Source: JAJPHW01 sp963799065 (GTDB lineage: Bacteria > Acidobacteriota > Terriglobia > Terriglobales > Acidobacteriaceae). Taken from it: a stretch of DNA of 64,000 nt. Where the stretch lies: NCBI GenBank assembly GCA_963799065.1, contig CAWCVJ010000001.1:310001-374000 (forward strand), written 5' to 3'. A program made the position numbers and the translations under genes. Shown here piece by piece: positions 26,311 through 35,070 of this stretch; position 1 is the stretch's first letter; each line of letters opens with the position of its first letter. Below the pieces are notes generated by a model. That model saw only the letters and a program-made list of their open reading frames with translations. It was not told the origin of the DNA and searched no databases.

Positions 26311-27150
26311 TTAATCTGCTTGAATAGCTATGCCTAAGTCTTCCGCTCTGCGCGGAATTGCATCTCCGTCAAGCAGCAGGCAGTTTCCGGCATCGAGAGC
26401 GAGGCAAGTGGCTCCAGCATTGTTCATGACTTCGATCGTAGCCAGGCCGATCACGGGGACGTCGAATCGCATGTCTTGTTTGGGTTTCGCGACTTTTACA
26501 ACCGTTAGCGCGCGACTCAAAAGCGAATCGCCGGAGTCGAGGGACGACATGATCCGACCAGCCCGGAGGATCGCTGCATCCGTTCCCTCCATCGCTTCGA
26601 CGGCAACGCAGGCGGATTCGGCGACGACGACGGTTTGTCCGATGTCGAAGTCGCCAAGATGGCGCGCGACTTTGCGTCCGTAGTCGATATTTTTCTTTTC
26701 TCGATCCGACGGGACGCGGGCCGTCAGCACGCCAACCTTGGCGAGCAGCGGTTCGAGCAGCGCAGTGGAACTCTCCAAGAGAATGCCTTCATCGGCGAGA
26801 ACTTTAGCGACCGCGCCCAGCAGCGAGTCGGTGTTTCGTGTTCCCAACGACAGCAGCAACTTGGCCAACCGCCAGTCCGGCCGAATACTCGAAAAAATCT
26901 GCTTATGTTTTACCTGACCGGCCATGACGGCGCGGTTTACGCCAGCCTTCCTGAAAAGATCGATGAGCCCGGAAAGTTGTCCCAGCGATAGCCAGTATGT
27001 CTCCGCGCCGCGCTGAGCAATGGCAGGGTCGGCTTCTTCCTTAATCGCGGCGATGACTACTTCAAGTCCCTGCGCCCGCGCCGCGTCGAGGACGAGGAAC
27101 GGAAAGCGTCCATTGCCCGCGATGAGGCCGAGTTTTCTGGGTGAACTCAT
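26311..27150 (-). CDS. lpxI: UDP-2,3-diacylglucosamine pyrophosphatase LpxI
   Basis: A 279-residue enzyme that hydrolyses UDP-2,3-diacylglucosamine to lipid X, replacing LpxH in many bacteria. The family pattern is plain: LGLIAGNGRFPFLVLDAARA, GQLSGLIDLFRKAGVNRAVM, AGQVKHKQIF, DYGRKVARHLGDFDIGQTVV, EAMEGTDAAILRAG, PKQDMRFDVPVIGLATIEVM. Length is normal. It starts 2 bp after lpxA. A second calcineurin-type phosphoesterase resembling LpxH is encoded at 56799, so the function may be duplicated or that gene may act elsewhere. Confidence 0.95.
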   Translation of the reverse strand: MSSPRKLGLIAGNGRFPFLVLDAARAQGLEVVIAAIKEEADPAIAQRGAETYWLSLGQLSGLIDLFRKAGVNRAVMAGQVKHKQIFSSIRPDWRLAKLLLSLGTRNTDSLLGAVAKVLADEGILLESSTALLEPLLAKVGVLTARVPSDREKKNIDYGRKVARHLGDFDIGQTVVVAESACVAVEAMEGTDAAILRAGRIMSSLDSGDSLLSRALTVVKVAKPKQDMRFDVPVIGLATIEVMNNAGATCLALDAGNCLLLDGDAIPRRAEDLGIAIQAD

Positions 27151-27152
27151 GA

Positions 27153-27929
27153 CTACTTGATCACGCCACGCTCGGATGCTTCGATGAATTCAATTAGGAG
27201 ATCGACATCTTCGCCGCGTTCAGTTTCAGCACTTAGTCTTTCCAAAGCCTGCGAAGTATTGAGCTTTGAGGCCAGCAGAACTTTGTAAGCATGATGAATC
27301 TGGCGGATGCGTTCTTTGCTGAAGCCGCGACGTTCGAGGCCTACGGCGTTGAGCCCATAAGCGCGAGTGCCGCGTTCGGCGGCGGTTTTGGAGAATGGCA
27401 ACACGTCGCGAGTCACCGTTGTGCCCCCGCCGATGAAGGCGTGCGCGCCGATGCGGACGAAGTGATGCACCGGACAAAGCGCACCAACCTGCGCCCACTC
27501 ACCAACCGTGACGTGTCCGCCGAGTGTGGCCGCGTTGGCCATGATGACGTGGTCCGCGACCGAACAATCGTGAGCAATGTGTACATAGGCCATGATGAGG
27601 CAGTGGCTCCCGACGCGAGTGACTCCTCCGCCCTTCACCGTACCGCGATTGATCGTGACGTATTCGCGAATCGTATTGTGATCGCCGATTTCCACTCGGG
27701 TCGGTTCGCCCGCATATGTGAGGTCTTGCGGCGCGCATCCGACAGAGCAGAAAGGAAAGAAAGTATTACGTGTTCCAATCGTCGTCGGGCCGGACATGAC
27801 CACGTGCGAATGCAAATGGCAATGGGGGCCCATCGTCACGTCGGCACTGATTACGCAATGTGGGCCGACGGTGCAGGACGGATCAATCTTGGCGCTGGGA
27901 TCGACAACCGCCGTGGGATGGATGCTCAT
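27153..27929 (-). CDS. lpxA: UDP-N-acetylglucosamine acyltransferase
   Basis: A 258-residue left-handed beta-helix acyltransferase that starts lipid A synthesis. Start is ATG 27927-27929 (MSIHPTAVVDPSAKIDPSC), overlapping the fabZ stop by four bases (ATGA). Hexapeptide repeats run through most of the protein; the catalytic-type histidine region is MAYVHIAHDCSVADHVIMAN, and GGHVTVGEWAQVGALCPVHH follows. The C-terminal helical part begins FSKERIRQIHHAYKVLL. The acyl chain length preferred cannot be read from this. Confidence 0.96.
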   Translation of the reverse strand: MSIHPTAVVDPSAKIDPSCTVGPHCVISADVTMGPHCHLHSHVVMSGPTTIGTRNTFFPFCSVGCAPQDLTYAGEPTRVEIGDHNTIREYVTINRGTVKGGGVTRVGSHCLIMAYVHIAHDCSVADHVIMANAATLGGHVTVGEWAQVGALCPVHHFVRIGAHAFIGGGTTVTRDVLPFSKTAAERGTRAYGLNAVGLERRGFSKERIRQIHHAYKVLLASKLNTSQALERLSAETERGEDVDLLIEFIEASERGVIK

Positions 27930-28471
27930 TCTTGCGCTGCATTGCCCTTGGACACGGCGGAATTTCCGGACCCCGTTTCCCGGCCGATCAACTGGCAAGT
28001 AACGGTGGCCTCGGCGGCGCGCTTTTCACCTACTGATGCGACTCCCGCCATTCGCACCGCGATTCCGCGGGTCGATTCACGCCAGACTTTCAGTTCGACT
28101 TCGATCCGCAACTGATCGCCGGGCACAACAGGCCGGCGGAAGCGGGCTCGTTCGATTCCGGTAAACACCATAAGGCGCTGTTCGCGGTCCGGCACCTCCG
28201 TCAACAGCAAAGCGCCACCCGCTTGAGCAATTGCTTCGATGATCAACACGCCGGGCATGATAGGGATGCCGGGAAAGTGACCCTGGAAAAACGGCTCGTT
28301 GATGGTGACGTTCTTGATGGCGACAATGCGCTGCTTGCGGGTGAGTTCGACCACCCGGTCGATCAGAAGAAAAGGATACCGGTGCGGAAGAATGCGCTGA
28401 ATTTCCTCGATGGTGAGCGAGGTCTTAAGCGCTTCGGGTGCGTCCAGCGTCGGTTGTACGGTTTCGGTCAT
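27926..28471 (-). CDS. fabZ: 3-hydroxyacyl-ACP dehydratase FabZ
   Basis: A 181-residue hot-dog dehydratase of fatty acid elongation. Motifs: ILPHRYPFLLIDRV, NEPFFQGHFPGIPIMPGVLI with the catalytic His, and EAIAQAGGALL with the catalytic Glu. A tail of about 30 residues after the core (IGRETGSGNSAVSKGNAAQE) is longer than usual. It is first in the five-gene lipid A operon; the end overlaps lpxA by 4 bp. Confidence 0.95.
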   Translation of the reverse strand: MTETVQPTLDAPEALKTSLTIEEIQRILPHRYPFLLIDRVVELTRKQRIVAIKNVTINEPFFQGHFPGIPIMPGVLIIEAIAQAGGALLLTEVPDREQRLMVFTGIERARFRRPVVPGDQLRIEVELKVWRESTRGIAVRMAGVASVGEKRAAEATVTCQLIGRETGSGNSAVSKGNAAQE

Positions 28472-28504
28472 GGTCGGCGAAGATTGGGCTGTGAACGACT
28501 TCCG

Positions 28505-28510
28505 ATTATA
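28505..28510 (-). promoter_or_regulatory. -10 element upstream of fabZ
   Basis: A perfect TATAAT on the minus strand, 33 bp before the fabZ start, in the 80-bp divergent gap with the M20 peptidase gene. No good -35 hexamer is at standard spacing. Confidence 0.45.
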
Positions 28511-28551
28511 CTGTAGCGCACCGTAAGTGGCCGTCTCGGCCGCGAGAAACG

Positions 28552-29715
28552 ATGAAGGACAAGAGCAAACCTTTGACAGACGACAGCCGCCAATGGCTCG
28601 CCTACTTCCAACCGCGAACAGACGCGATCGTGGACACGCTGTGCCAGTTGACCGAGATGGAGTCTCCGAGCGGCTCGAAGCCTGATGTGGATCGCCTCGC
28701 CACCTTCGTCGGGCGCGAATTTGCGAAGCTGGGTGGGCGCGTCAAGCGGCATCCCTCTGGCGAATATGGCGATCACCTTCAGGTTGATTTTGCGGGAACG
28801 CAGCGAAAGAAGCCTATTCTATTGCTCGGCCATTTGGATACGGTCTATCCGCTGGGTACGCTGAAGACGATGCCCAGCAAGATCGCGAAAGGGCGGGTCT
28901 GGGGGCCGGGCGCGCTGGATATGAAATCCGGCGTGGCGCTGATGTTGCAAGTGCTGGGTGGACTGCAAGCCAAAGGATTGATTCGTCCGGTAATCGTTCT
29001 CCTGGTGTCGGACGAAGAAGTCGGCAGCCAATCGTCGCGGAAGATAACGGAGGCATTGGCGCGGAAGTCCGCCGCTGTGCTGGTGCTCGAACCGAGCTAC
29101 GGATCGCAGGGCGCAGTCAAGACGGCTCGCAAGGGCGTCGGCGAGTACCTAATCAATATCGATGGCGTTGCCGCGCACTCCGGTCTCGATTTCGAAAGAG
29201 GCGCCAGCGCGATTTTAGAATTGTCGCGGCAGATCGATGCGATCTCGAAATTTGTGGATCTGAAACGCGGCATCACGCTAAATCCCGGCTTGATTCGTGG
29301 CGGCACCGCAGTCAACGTCACTGCGGCCAAGGCAACAGTGACTTTCGATGTCCGCGTCGCAAAGTCGTCGGATGCGAAGGTGATCGATCGCCAGTTGCGC
29401 TCGCTGCGTCCGGTGGACAAGCGCTGCAAGATCACGGTGACGGGGGGCATCAACCGCCCGCCGATGGAACGAACTGGCGGCATCGCTGTGCTGTACAGCC
29501 AAGCCAAAGCCATTGCCAAAGACCTCGGATGGAAACTTGAGGAAGCCGCTGTCGGCGGAGGCTCGGATGGAAATTTCACCTCCGCGCTCGGCATTCCTAC
29601 GCTGGACGGCCTGGGAGGTGTCGGCGAGGGTGCTCATGCGGCGCACGAGTCCATCGTGATTGCCGAGTTGCCGCGGCGGGCGGCGCTACTAGCGCGGCTG
29701 ATCGAGGCGATCTAG
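28552..29715 (+). CDS. M20-family metallopeptidase (carboxypeptidase G2-like)
   Basis: A 387-residue zinc hydrolase. The M20 metal ligands are recognisable: LLLGHLDTVYPLGTL (His, Asp), GPGALDMKSGVALML (bridging Asp), VSDEEVGSQSS (catalytic and metal Glu), LVLEPSY (metal residue) and the C-terminal HAAHES with the last His. The lid domain includes KGVGEYLINIDGVAAHSGLD. No signal peptide, so the enzyme is probably cytosolic. The substrate may be a peptide or folate-like glutamate conjugate; this is not determined. It is divergent from fabZ. Confidence 0.88.
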   Translation: MKDKSKPLTDDSRQWLAYFQPRTDAIVDTLCQLTEMESPSGSKPDVDRLATFVGREFAKLGGRVKRHPSGEYGDHLQVDFAGTQRKKPILLLGHLDTVYPLGTLKTMPSKIAKGRVWGPGALDMKSGVALMLQVLGGLQAKGLIRPVIVLLVSDEEVGSQSSRKITEALARKSAAVLVLEPSYGSQGAVKTARKGVGEYLINIDGVAAHSGLDFERGASAILELSRQIDAISKFVDLKRGITLNPGLIRGGTAVNVTAAKATVTFDVRVAKSSDAKVIDRQLRSLRPVDKRCKITVTGGINRPPMERTGGIAVLYSQAKAIAKDLGWKLEEAAVGGGSDGNFTSALGIPTLDGLGGVGEGAHAAHESIVIAELPRRAALLARLIEAI

Positions 29716-29732
29716 CGGCGCATATCCGTTCT

Positions 29733-29761
29733 TTGACTCACATCCCCCACTAGCCTACACT
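29733..29761 (+). promoter_or_regulatory. Predicted promoter of tatA
   Basis: TTGACT (29733-29738) and TACACT (29756-29761) are separated by 17 bp. The ATG of tatA follows 28 bp later with GGAGG between. Confidence 0.6.
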
Positions 29762-29789
29762 TTTAGCAGTTGCTGTTTACGGAGGATTC

Positions 29790-29987
29790 ATGGAAGGTTT
29801 ATTTCAGCCTTTGCACTTATTGCTGATTGTGGGCATTGCGCTGTTGTTGTTCGGACCGCGTAAATTTGCCGACCTGGGCAAGGGATTGGGCGAAGGCATT
29901 CGCAACTTTAAGTCGTCCATGAAAGAAGATCCGAACGCAACAAAAACGCCAACTCCTCCGCCCGCCGATCCAGAAAATAAGGTTTAA
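29790..29987 (+). CDS. tatA: Twin-arginine translocase subunit TatA/TatE
   Basis: A 65-residue protein of normal TatA layout: a membrane helix at residues 6-22 (PLHLLLIVGIALLLFG), the FGPRK hinge, an amphipathic helix (FADLGKGLGEGIRNFKSSMK) and a short polar Pro-rich tail. It forms the pore-like part of the Tat system exporting folded proteins. tatB and tatC are not adjacent. Strong GGAGG ribosome site. Confidence 0.93.
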   Translation: MEGLFQPLHLLLIVGIALLLFGPRKFADLGKGLGEGIRNFKSSMKEDPNATKTPTPPPADPENKV

Positions 29988-29995
29988 CTTTCTCG

Positions 29996-30565
29996 CTACG
30001 GTGTCCAACCGTTGTCTTTCAGCATTTGAAAGACCAGTGCTATGGGCAGTCCCACCACGTTGAAGTAGTCTCCTTCGATTCTTGAAATCCAGCGCGAGGC
30101 GATGCCTTGGATGGCGTAGGCCCCAGCTTTGTCCATGGGTTCGCCGGTGGCGACGTAATCTTCGATTTCTTTTTGCGAGATGGCCTCGAACGTCACTTGC
30201 GTCGACTGGCTGCGGAGGTCGGGAGCGTCGAGTTTGCCGGGAGGGACGAGGCAAACTCCAGTGATGACTTCGTGGCTGCGTCCGGCAAGTTTGCGCAACA
30301 TGCGGGCAGCATCGGTCGAGTCGGCGGGCTTGCCGAAGATTTCGTTGTCTACGCTGACGACGGTGTCCGCGCCGAGAACATAAGCGTCAATCTGACGGTG
30401 CGCAATGGCGAGAGCTTTTTCTTGGGCGAGGCGCTCCGCCAAGACCTGCGCGGATTCACCTTCAATTGCCTCCTCGGGAATTCTCGCAGGCTCGACGGTG
30501 AATGCAATGCCCGCATTACGCAGAATTTCCTGACGGCGCGGCGACGCGGAGGCGAGTATCAACAT
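29996..30565 (-). CDS. maf: Maf-family nucleoside triphosphate pyrophosphatase
   Basis: A 189-residue house-cleaning pyrophosphatase (dTTP/UTP type probable). Motifs: LILASASPRRQEIL at the N-terminus, VLGADTVVSVDNEIFGKP with the catalytic Asp, and the C-terminal block DKAGAYAIQGIASRWISRIE followed by GDYFNVVGLP. Length is typical. It converges with tatA and is divergent from lepA. Confidence 0.94.
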   Translation of the reverse strand: MLILASASPRRQEILRNAGIAFTVEPARIPEEAIEGESAQVLAERLAQEKALAIAHRQIDAYVLGADTVVSVDNEIFGKPADSTDAARMLRKLAGRSHEVITGVCLVPPGKLDAPDLRSQSTQVTFEAISQKEIEDYVATGEPMDKAGAYAIQGIASRWISRIEGDYFNVVGLPIALVFQMLKDNGWTP

Positions 30566-30655
30566 GCGAATTCGATTCTAACCGGAGCGGACCCAGACCC
30601 GCGCACGTAGGGCCATGCCGCTTCCGCTGTTAGAATCGTATTGCCGCCACAAATC

Positions 30656-32464
30656 ATGGATGCTTCTCTTATTCGCAATTTCGCGATTATCGCGCACATC
30701 GATCATGGCAAGTCCACGCTCGCCGATCGTCTGCTGGAGTTGACCGGATCGCTGACTGCGCGCGAGATGCAGGCCCAGGTGCTCGATTCGATGGACCTGG
30801 AGCGCGAGCGCGGCATCACCATTAAGGCCCACGCCGTCCGTATGATGTACGCGGCGGAGGATGGCAAGACGTATCAGTTCAATTTGATCGACACGCCGGG
30901 CCACGTCGATTTTTCCTATGAGGTATCGCGATCGCTGGCTTCGTGCGAGGGCGCGCTGTTGGTCGTCGATGCATCGCAAGGCGTCGAAGCCCAAACGCTG
31001 GCGAATGCCTACATCGCGATCAACAACGGCCTCGAAATCATTCCCGTCATCAATAAAATCGACCTGCCCAGCGCGGATATTCCGCGCGCCAAAGAAATGA
31101 TCGAAAGCGCTGTCGGACTGGATGCATCCGATGCAGTACTCATCAGCGCGAAAACTGGGCAAGGCGTGCCCGATGTGCTTGAAGCGATTGTGAAGCGCGT
31201 TCCCGCGCCCAAGGGCGACCCTGAGAATCCGCTGCAAGCGTTGATCTTTGACTCTTGGTTTGATCCGTACAAAGGCGTGATCGTGTCCGTCCGTGTGATC
31301 GAAGGTACTCTGCGCAAAGGACAGAAGATTCGCCTGATGTCGAATGGACGCGTGTTTGAGGCCGAAGGCCTCGGCGTGATGACGCCCAAGCCGGTTGAGA
31401 TTAATCAGCTTCAGGCGGGCGAAGCTGGTTTTCTGATCGCAAACATCAAGACTGTTTCCGACAGCAAGATTGGCGACACCGTGACCGACGATGCGCGTCC
31501 CGCGCCGGAAGCGCTGCCCGGATTTGAAGAAATCAAGCCGATGGTTTTCGCCGGGCTCTATACGGTGGATACCCATCAGCACACCGCGCTGCGCGAGGCA
31601 CTTGAAAAGCTGCGATTGAACGATTCGTCTTTTTTCTTTGAGCCGGAAAGCTCCGTCGCGCTGGGCTTCGGCTTTCGCTGCGGCTTTCTCGGCTTGCTGC
31701 ATATGGAGATCATCCAGGAACGCCTCGAACGCGAGTTCAATCTTGAACTCATCACAACCGCGCCCGGCGTTCGCTACAAAATCACGAAGACGGACGGCGA
31801 GCTGATCGAGGTCGACAACCCGTCGCGCTGGCCCGATCCCAGCGAAATCGGCTCAATCGATGAGCCGGTGATCATGGCGACCATCCTGACCGGCGAAGAA
31901 TACGTCGGCGGAATTCTTGCTCTGGTCGAAGAGAAGCGCGGCAAGCAGAAAACTTTCGAGTACGTGAGTTCATCGCGCGTGATGTTGCACTACGAGCTTC
32001 CGCTCAACGAAATCGTGCTCGATTTTTATGATCGCCTGAAGTCGGTGTCTCGCGGCTACGCTTCGCTCGACTATCATCTCGCCGGATACTGGCAGTCTCC
32101 CATGGTGAAGATGGACATCCTCGTCGCGGGGGAGCCGGTGGACGCGCTCTCCATCATCGTGCATCGCGACGTGGCCTACGAGCGCGGCAAGGCGCTGGTC
32201 TCGAAGATGCGCGAACTCATTCCCCGGCAGATGTTTGAAGTTGCGATTCAGGCTTCGATCGGAGCCAAGATCATCGCCCGCGAGACGGTCCACGCCATCC
32301 GCAAGAACGTAATCGCCAAGTGCTACGGCGGCGACATTTCGCGCAAACGCAAGCTGCTGGAGAAGCAAAAAGAAGGCAAAAAGCGCATGAAACGCATCGG
32401 GCGGGTGGACATTCCCCAGGAAGCGTTCCTCGCCGTGCTTAAGGTCGGGGATAGCAACAGCTAG
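30656..32464 (+). CDS. lepA: Elongation factor 4 (LepA)
   Basis: A ribosome-bound GTPase of 602 residues when started at ATG 30656 (MDASLIRNFAIIAHIDHGKS); TTG 30641 would add five residues. Motifs: G1 AHIDHGKST, RGITIKAHAV (switch I), DTPGHVDFSYEV (G3), NKIDLPSA (G4). The LepA-specific C-terminal domain ends KKRMKRIGRVDIPQEAFLAV. It is the usual stand-alone gene; maf is divergent. Confidence 0.97.
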   Translation: MDASLIRNFAIIAHIDHGKSTLADRLLELTGSLTAREMQAQVLDSMDLERERGITIKAHAVRMMYAAEDGKTYQFNLIDTPGHVDFSYEVSRSLASCEGALLVVDASQGVEAQTLANAYIAINNGLEIIPVINKIDLPSADIPRAKEMIESAVGLDASDAVLISAKTGQGVPDVLEAIVKRVPAPKGDPENPLQALIFDSWFDPYKGVIVSVRVIEGTLRKGQKIRLMSNGRVFEAEGLGVMTPKPVEINQLQAGEAGFLIANIKTVSDSKIGDTVTDDARPAPEALPGFEEIKPMVFAGLYTVDTHQHTALREALEKLRLNDSSFFFEPESSVALGFGFRCGFLGLLHMEIIQERLEREFNLELITTAPGVRYKITKTDGELIEVDNPSRWPDPSEIGSIDEPVIMATILTGEEYVGGILALVEEKRGKQKTFEYVSSSRVMLHYELPLNEIVLDFYDRLKSVSRGYASLDYHLAGYWQSPMVKMDILVAGEPVDALSIIVHRDVAYERGKALVSKMRELIPRQMFEVAIQASIGAKIIARETVHAIRKNVIAKCYGGDISRKRKLLEKQKEGKKRMKRIGRVDIPQEAFLAVLKVGDSNS

Positions 32465-32524
32465 CGGATTCGCGTTGCGCTCGAACTCCATCACACTTGT
32501 GGTAGGTTTCTACCACTGACAAAC

Positions 32525-32971
32525 ATGAGCGACCTCCTCAAGCACATTTGGTTCCCGCTAGCGATTCTTCCGGTCGCTATCTTGGGAGTTCCAGCCCTCA
32601 TCGCCAAACTCAGTGGCTGGTCGGACTTAGCGCAGCGATTTCGCGCGACGCAGCCGTTTGAGGGCCGAACCTGGCAATGGAAAAGCGCCCGCTTGCGGGC
32701 TGGCCTGAACTACAACAACTGCCTAACCTTGGGATCGAGTCCGGAAGGGCTGTATTTGGCCGTAAGGCTGATTCCGCGCTTCAGCCATCCGGCGCTTTTC
32801 ATTCCTTGGCACGAGCTTTCAGTCCTTGGCGAGAGGGTCGTTTTCTTTGTCCCGATGGTCGAAATGAGGCTGGGGCGGGAGGAACAGGTTCCGTTCCGGA
32901 TCCGGCGAGTTCTGGGCGACGAAATCAAAGCTGCGGCCGGAGCTAGCTGGCCCATCGAAACCGTAGGCTAA
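32525..32971 (+). CDS. Hypothetical membrane-anchored protein
   Basis: A 148-residue protein with one hydrophobic N-terminal segment (residues 8-28, WFPLAILPVAILGVPALIA) and a soluble remainder that looks beta-rich and PH-like (GLYLAVRLIPRFSHPALFIP, WHELSVLG). No named family recognised. It follows lepA by 60 bp on the same strand and may be read through from it. A short inverted repeat (GAGGGAC/GTCCCTC, 32983-32998) lies right after its stop. Confidence 0.65.
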   Translation: MSDLLKHIWFPLAILPVAILGVPALIAKLSGWSDLAQRFRATQPFEGRTWQWKSARLRAGLNYNNCLTLGSSPEGLYLAVRLIPRFSHPALFIPWHELSVLGERVVFFVPMVEMRLGREEQVPFRIRRVLGDEIKAAAGASWPIETVG

Positions 32972-33219
32972 GGGCTAGGATAGAGGGACACGTCCCTCGG
33001 AATGTGTAAAACGCGAAGTTGCAAATAAGTTGCCCGCCCTGCGTTTTTCAATGTAATTGTTTGTTAACAATCTGGTAAACCCATGGAATGCACAGAGTTA
33101 GGGCAGTCACAGGCTACGGTAACAACGGATGAGCGGGGTGCGTCGCTCATCGTCGAAAAATGCTGACCCACGGTTCCACAAAATTTTCCACAGGCTAATC
33201 CGACTACGGAATATCCCGC
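32972..33219. other. Intergenic region between two convergent genes
   Basis: No gene seen. It holds the inverted repeat at 32983-32998, an AT-rich stretch with the palindrome TTGTTAACAA near 33060-33070, a hairpin GATGAGCG/CGCTCATC (33128-33151, 8-bp stem, 8-nt loop) and TTTTCCACA (33184-33192), one mismatch from a DnaA box. The hairpin could end either convergent transcript but lacks a T run. Confidence 0.4.
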
Positions 33220-34596
33220 TCACTCCTCGGTTCGACCGCCGCCCACCATGCTCTCAAAGCGCGTGGAACTCTTGAGGAACGCGAGTTTTATGGTCCCCGT
33301 GGGGCCGTTGCGCTGCTTGCGAATCAGAATTTCAGCGATGCCTTCCAGTTCGGGTTCGTCGGGTTTATAGACCTCTTCACGGAAGATGAAAGCGACCACG
33401 TCGGCGTCCTGCTCGATCGAACCGGACTCGCGCAGGTCGGCGAGCTGAGGACGGTGGTCGCCCGAGCCGCGGCTTTCGGGCGCACGGCTTAACTGCGAGA
33501 GGGCGACCACGGGCACTTCCAATTCTTTGGCCAGCGCTTTGAGGCCGCGCGAGATGGCCGAAACTTCCTGGGTGCGATTCTCATAACGCCGCGAGCCGCC
33601 CGACATAAGTTGCAAATAATCGACGATGATCAGGTCGAGGCCGCGCGCGGATTGTTTTAACCGCCGTGCCTTGGCCCGCATCTCGCTCAACGCGATGCCC
33701 GGTGTGTCGTCGATGAAGATGGGCGCCTGAGAAAGTTTTTCGAGCGCATGGGCAATCTTGCGCATGTCATCCTGCCAAAGCGATCCGGTGCGGAACTTGT
33801 GCGAATCGACTCGCGCGACCGAGCACAGGAGACGCTGCAAGAGCGCTTCGTTCGACATTTCCAGCGAGAACACGCCGACGACCTTATTGTCGAGGATGGC
33901 GACGTTTTCAGCTATGTTCATGGCGAAGGCGGTCTTGCCCATCGAGGGCCGCGCCGCGATGATGATGAGGTCGGACTTTTGCAGGCCCGCCGTCTTCTCG
34001 TCAAGATCGCCAAAATGGGTCTCGACGCCGGTGATACGCTGCCCTTTTTGCAGCAAGGCATCGATCGATCCAAACTTTTCTCTGATAATTTCCTGGACGC
34101 CCATGAAGCCGCGCCCAATACGCTTCTCGGAGAGTTGGAAGAGCGAGGCTTCGGCGTCGTTGAGAATGTCCTCAGCGGATAACTCACCGCTCGGCTCCGA
34201 CGCCCGCGCAATGGCGGCGTTGGCGGCATGCATCAGGCCTCGCAGCAAAGCCTTATCGCGCACGATCTTGACATACTGCTCAATGCTGGGGCGTTCAGGG
34301 ACGCCGTCGACCAAGCCGGACAAGTAGGCGATATCGCCCACGGAGTCGAGTTCTTTGTTGCGATCCAGTTCCTCGCTGAGCGTGATCAGATCGACGGGCC
34401 GCGACGACTCGCGCAGATCCATCATGCGGCTGTAAATGCGGCGGTGCGATTCCAGCGAGAAGTCGTCCGGCTTAAGAAACTCGGCGGCTTCGTTGTAGGC
34501 AAAGTTGTCGAGCAAGATGGCGCCCAGAATCGAGCGTTCGGCGTCGACGTTGGCCGGAAGGCTGTGAGTGAGTCCGTATTCTGAAGTTGTAGCCAA
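33220..34596 (-). CDS. dnaB: Replicative DNA helicase DnaB
   Basis: A 458-residue hexameric helicase. The N-terminal domain (residues about 14-115) starts LPANVDAERSILGAILLDN. The RecA-like domain has Walker A ARPSMGKTAFAMN, Walker B DLIIVDYLQLMSG, and the H4/R-finger region LSQLSRAPESRGSGDHRPQL and DLRESGSIEQDADVVAF. No intein or insertion is visible. It stands alone between a gene-poor, hairpin-rich region and convergent genes. Confidence 0.97.
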   Translation of the reverse strand: MATTSEYGLTHSLPANVDAERSILGAILLDNFAYNEAAEFLKPDDFSLESHRRIYSRMMDLRESSRPVDLITLSEELDRNKELDSVGDIAYLSGLVDGVPERPSIEQYVKIVRDKALLRGLMHAANAAIARASEPSGELSAEDILNDAEASLFQLSEKRIGRGFMGVQEIIREKFGSIDALLQKGQRITGVETHFGDLDEKTAGLQKSDLIIIAARPSMGKTAFAMNIAENVAILDNKVVGVFSLEMSNEALLQRLLCSVARVDSHKFRTGSLWQDDMRKIAHALEKLSQAPIFIDDTPGIALSEMRAKARRLKQSARGLDLIIVDYLQLMSGGSRRYENRTQEVSAISRGLKALAKELEVPVVALSQLSRAPESRGSGDHRPQLADLRESGSIEQDADVVAFIFREEVYKPDEPELEGIAEILIRKQRNGPTGTIKLAFLKSSTRFESMVGGGRTEE

Positions 34597-34709
34597 GGGA
34601 TCTTCTGGTTGTTACCGCTTCTGGATACTACGCGGCGTTTGCTTGTGGATGAAAAATATTATTTCGGAAAAGTCGGAAGGAATCGAGAATGGTAATTCGC
34701 TCAATTAAA

Positions 34710-34740
34710 ATGCGGTCTGGGCCAGCCACCCAGACCGCAT
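34710..34740 (-). terminator. Strong intrinsic terminator on the minus strand
   Basis: A perfect 12-bp stem (ATGCGGTCTGGG paired with CCCAGACCGCAT) with a 7-nt loop, followed on the minus strand by TTTTAATT. It lies upstream of dnaB and about 500 bp after the beta-glucosidase gene, so it ends a minus-strand transcript that has no recognised gene. Confidence 0.7.
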
Positions 34741-35070
34741 GCCATCGCAAATTATCCCGCCGATGAAAACATTTTTCGGCAACTCTGCCAGTTCGAGCCC
34801 GCGATCAGAGTATTGCGAACCTTGGTTGCGACTCCGAGGTGCGCGCTAAGAACGCCCGGCCTCTCACCAGACTTCGATCATGCTCGCGCATGACCCTGCT
34901 GCTCGAAGAACTGTATTTCATCTTGCCGTTGGCGATTGCGCCCGGCCAGGGGTTTCGATCCGCCTTCCAGGAGGGACGTCCGATCCAGCGGAGTACCCCG
35001 CGCCCGCCGCCGCGCCATGACACGCTTGCGAGCGCTTCTTGCGGTTCACCCTCGAGAACCGCCGATTCCC
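34741..35070 (-). ncRNA. Candidate structured RNA upstream of dnaB
   Basis: The stretch from dnaB to the beta-glucosidase (34597-35235) has no convincing protein gene. On the minus strand several stable hairpins precede the terminator at 34710-34740: an 8-bp stem with a GCGA tetraloop (34876-34895), GCGGTTC/GAACCGC (35041-35062), and a two-part stem GGGGT..TCCGC / GCGGA..ACCCC spanning 34949-34999. I looked for RNase P, tmRNA, SRP RNA and 6S hallmarks and could not match any. Open frames here (34805-35146 minus, 34839-35348 plus) look like by-products. Bounds and strand are estimates. Confidence 0.3.

Noticed and set aside
33128..33151. Hairpin as a clear dnaB terminator
   Set aside because: No T run on either strand; recorded only as a hairpin.
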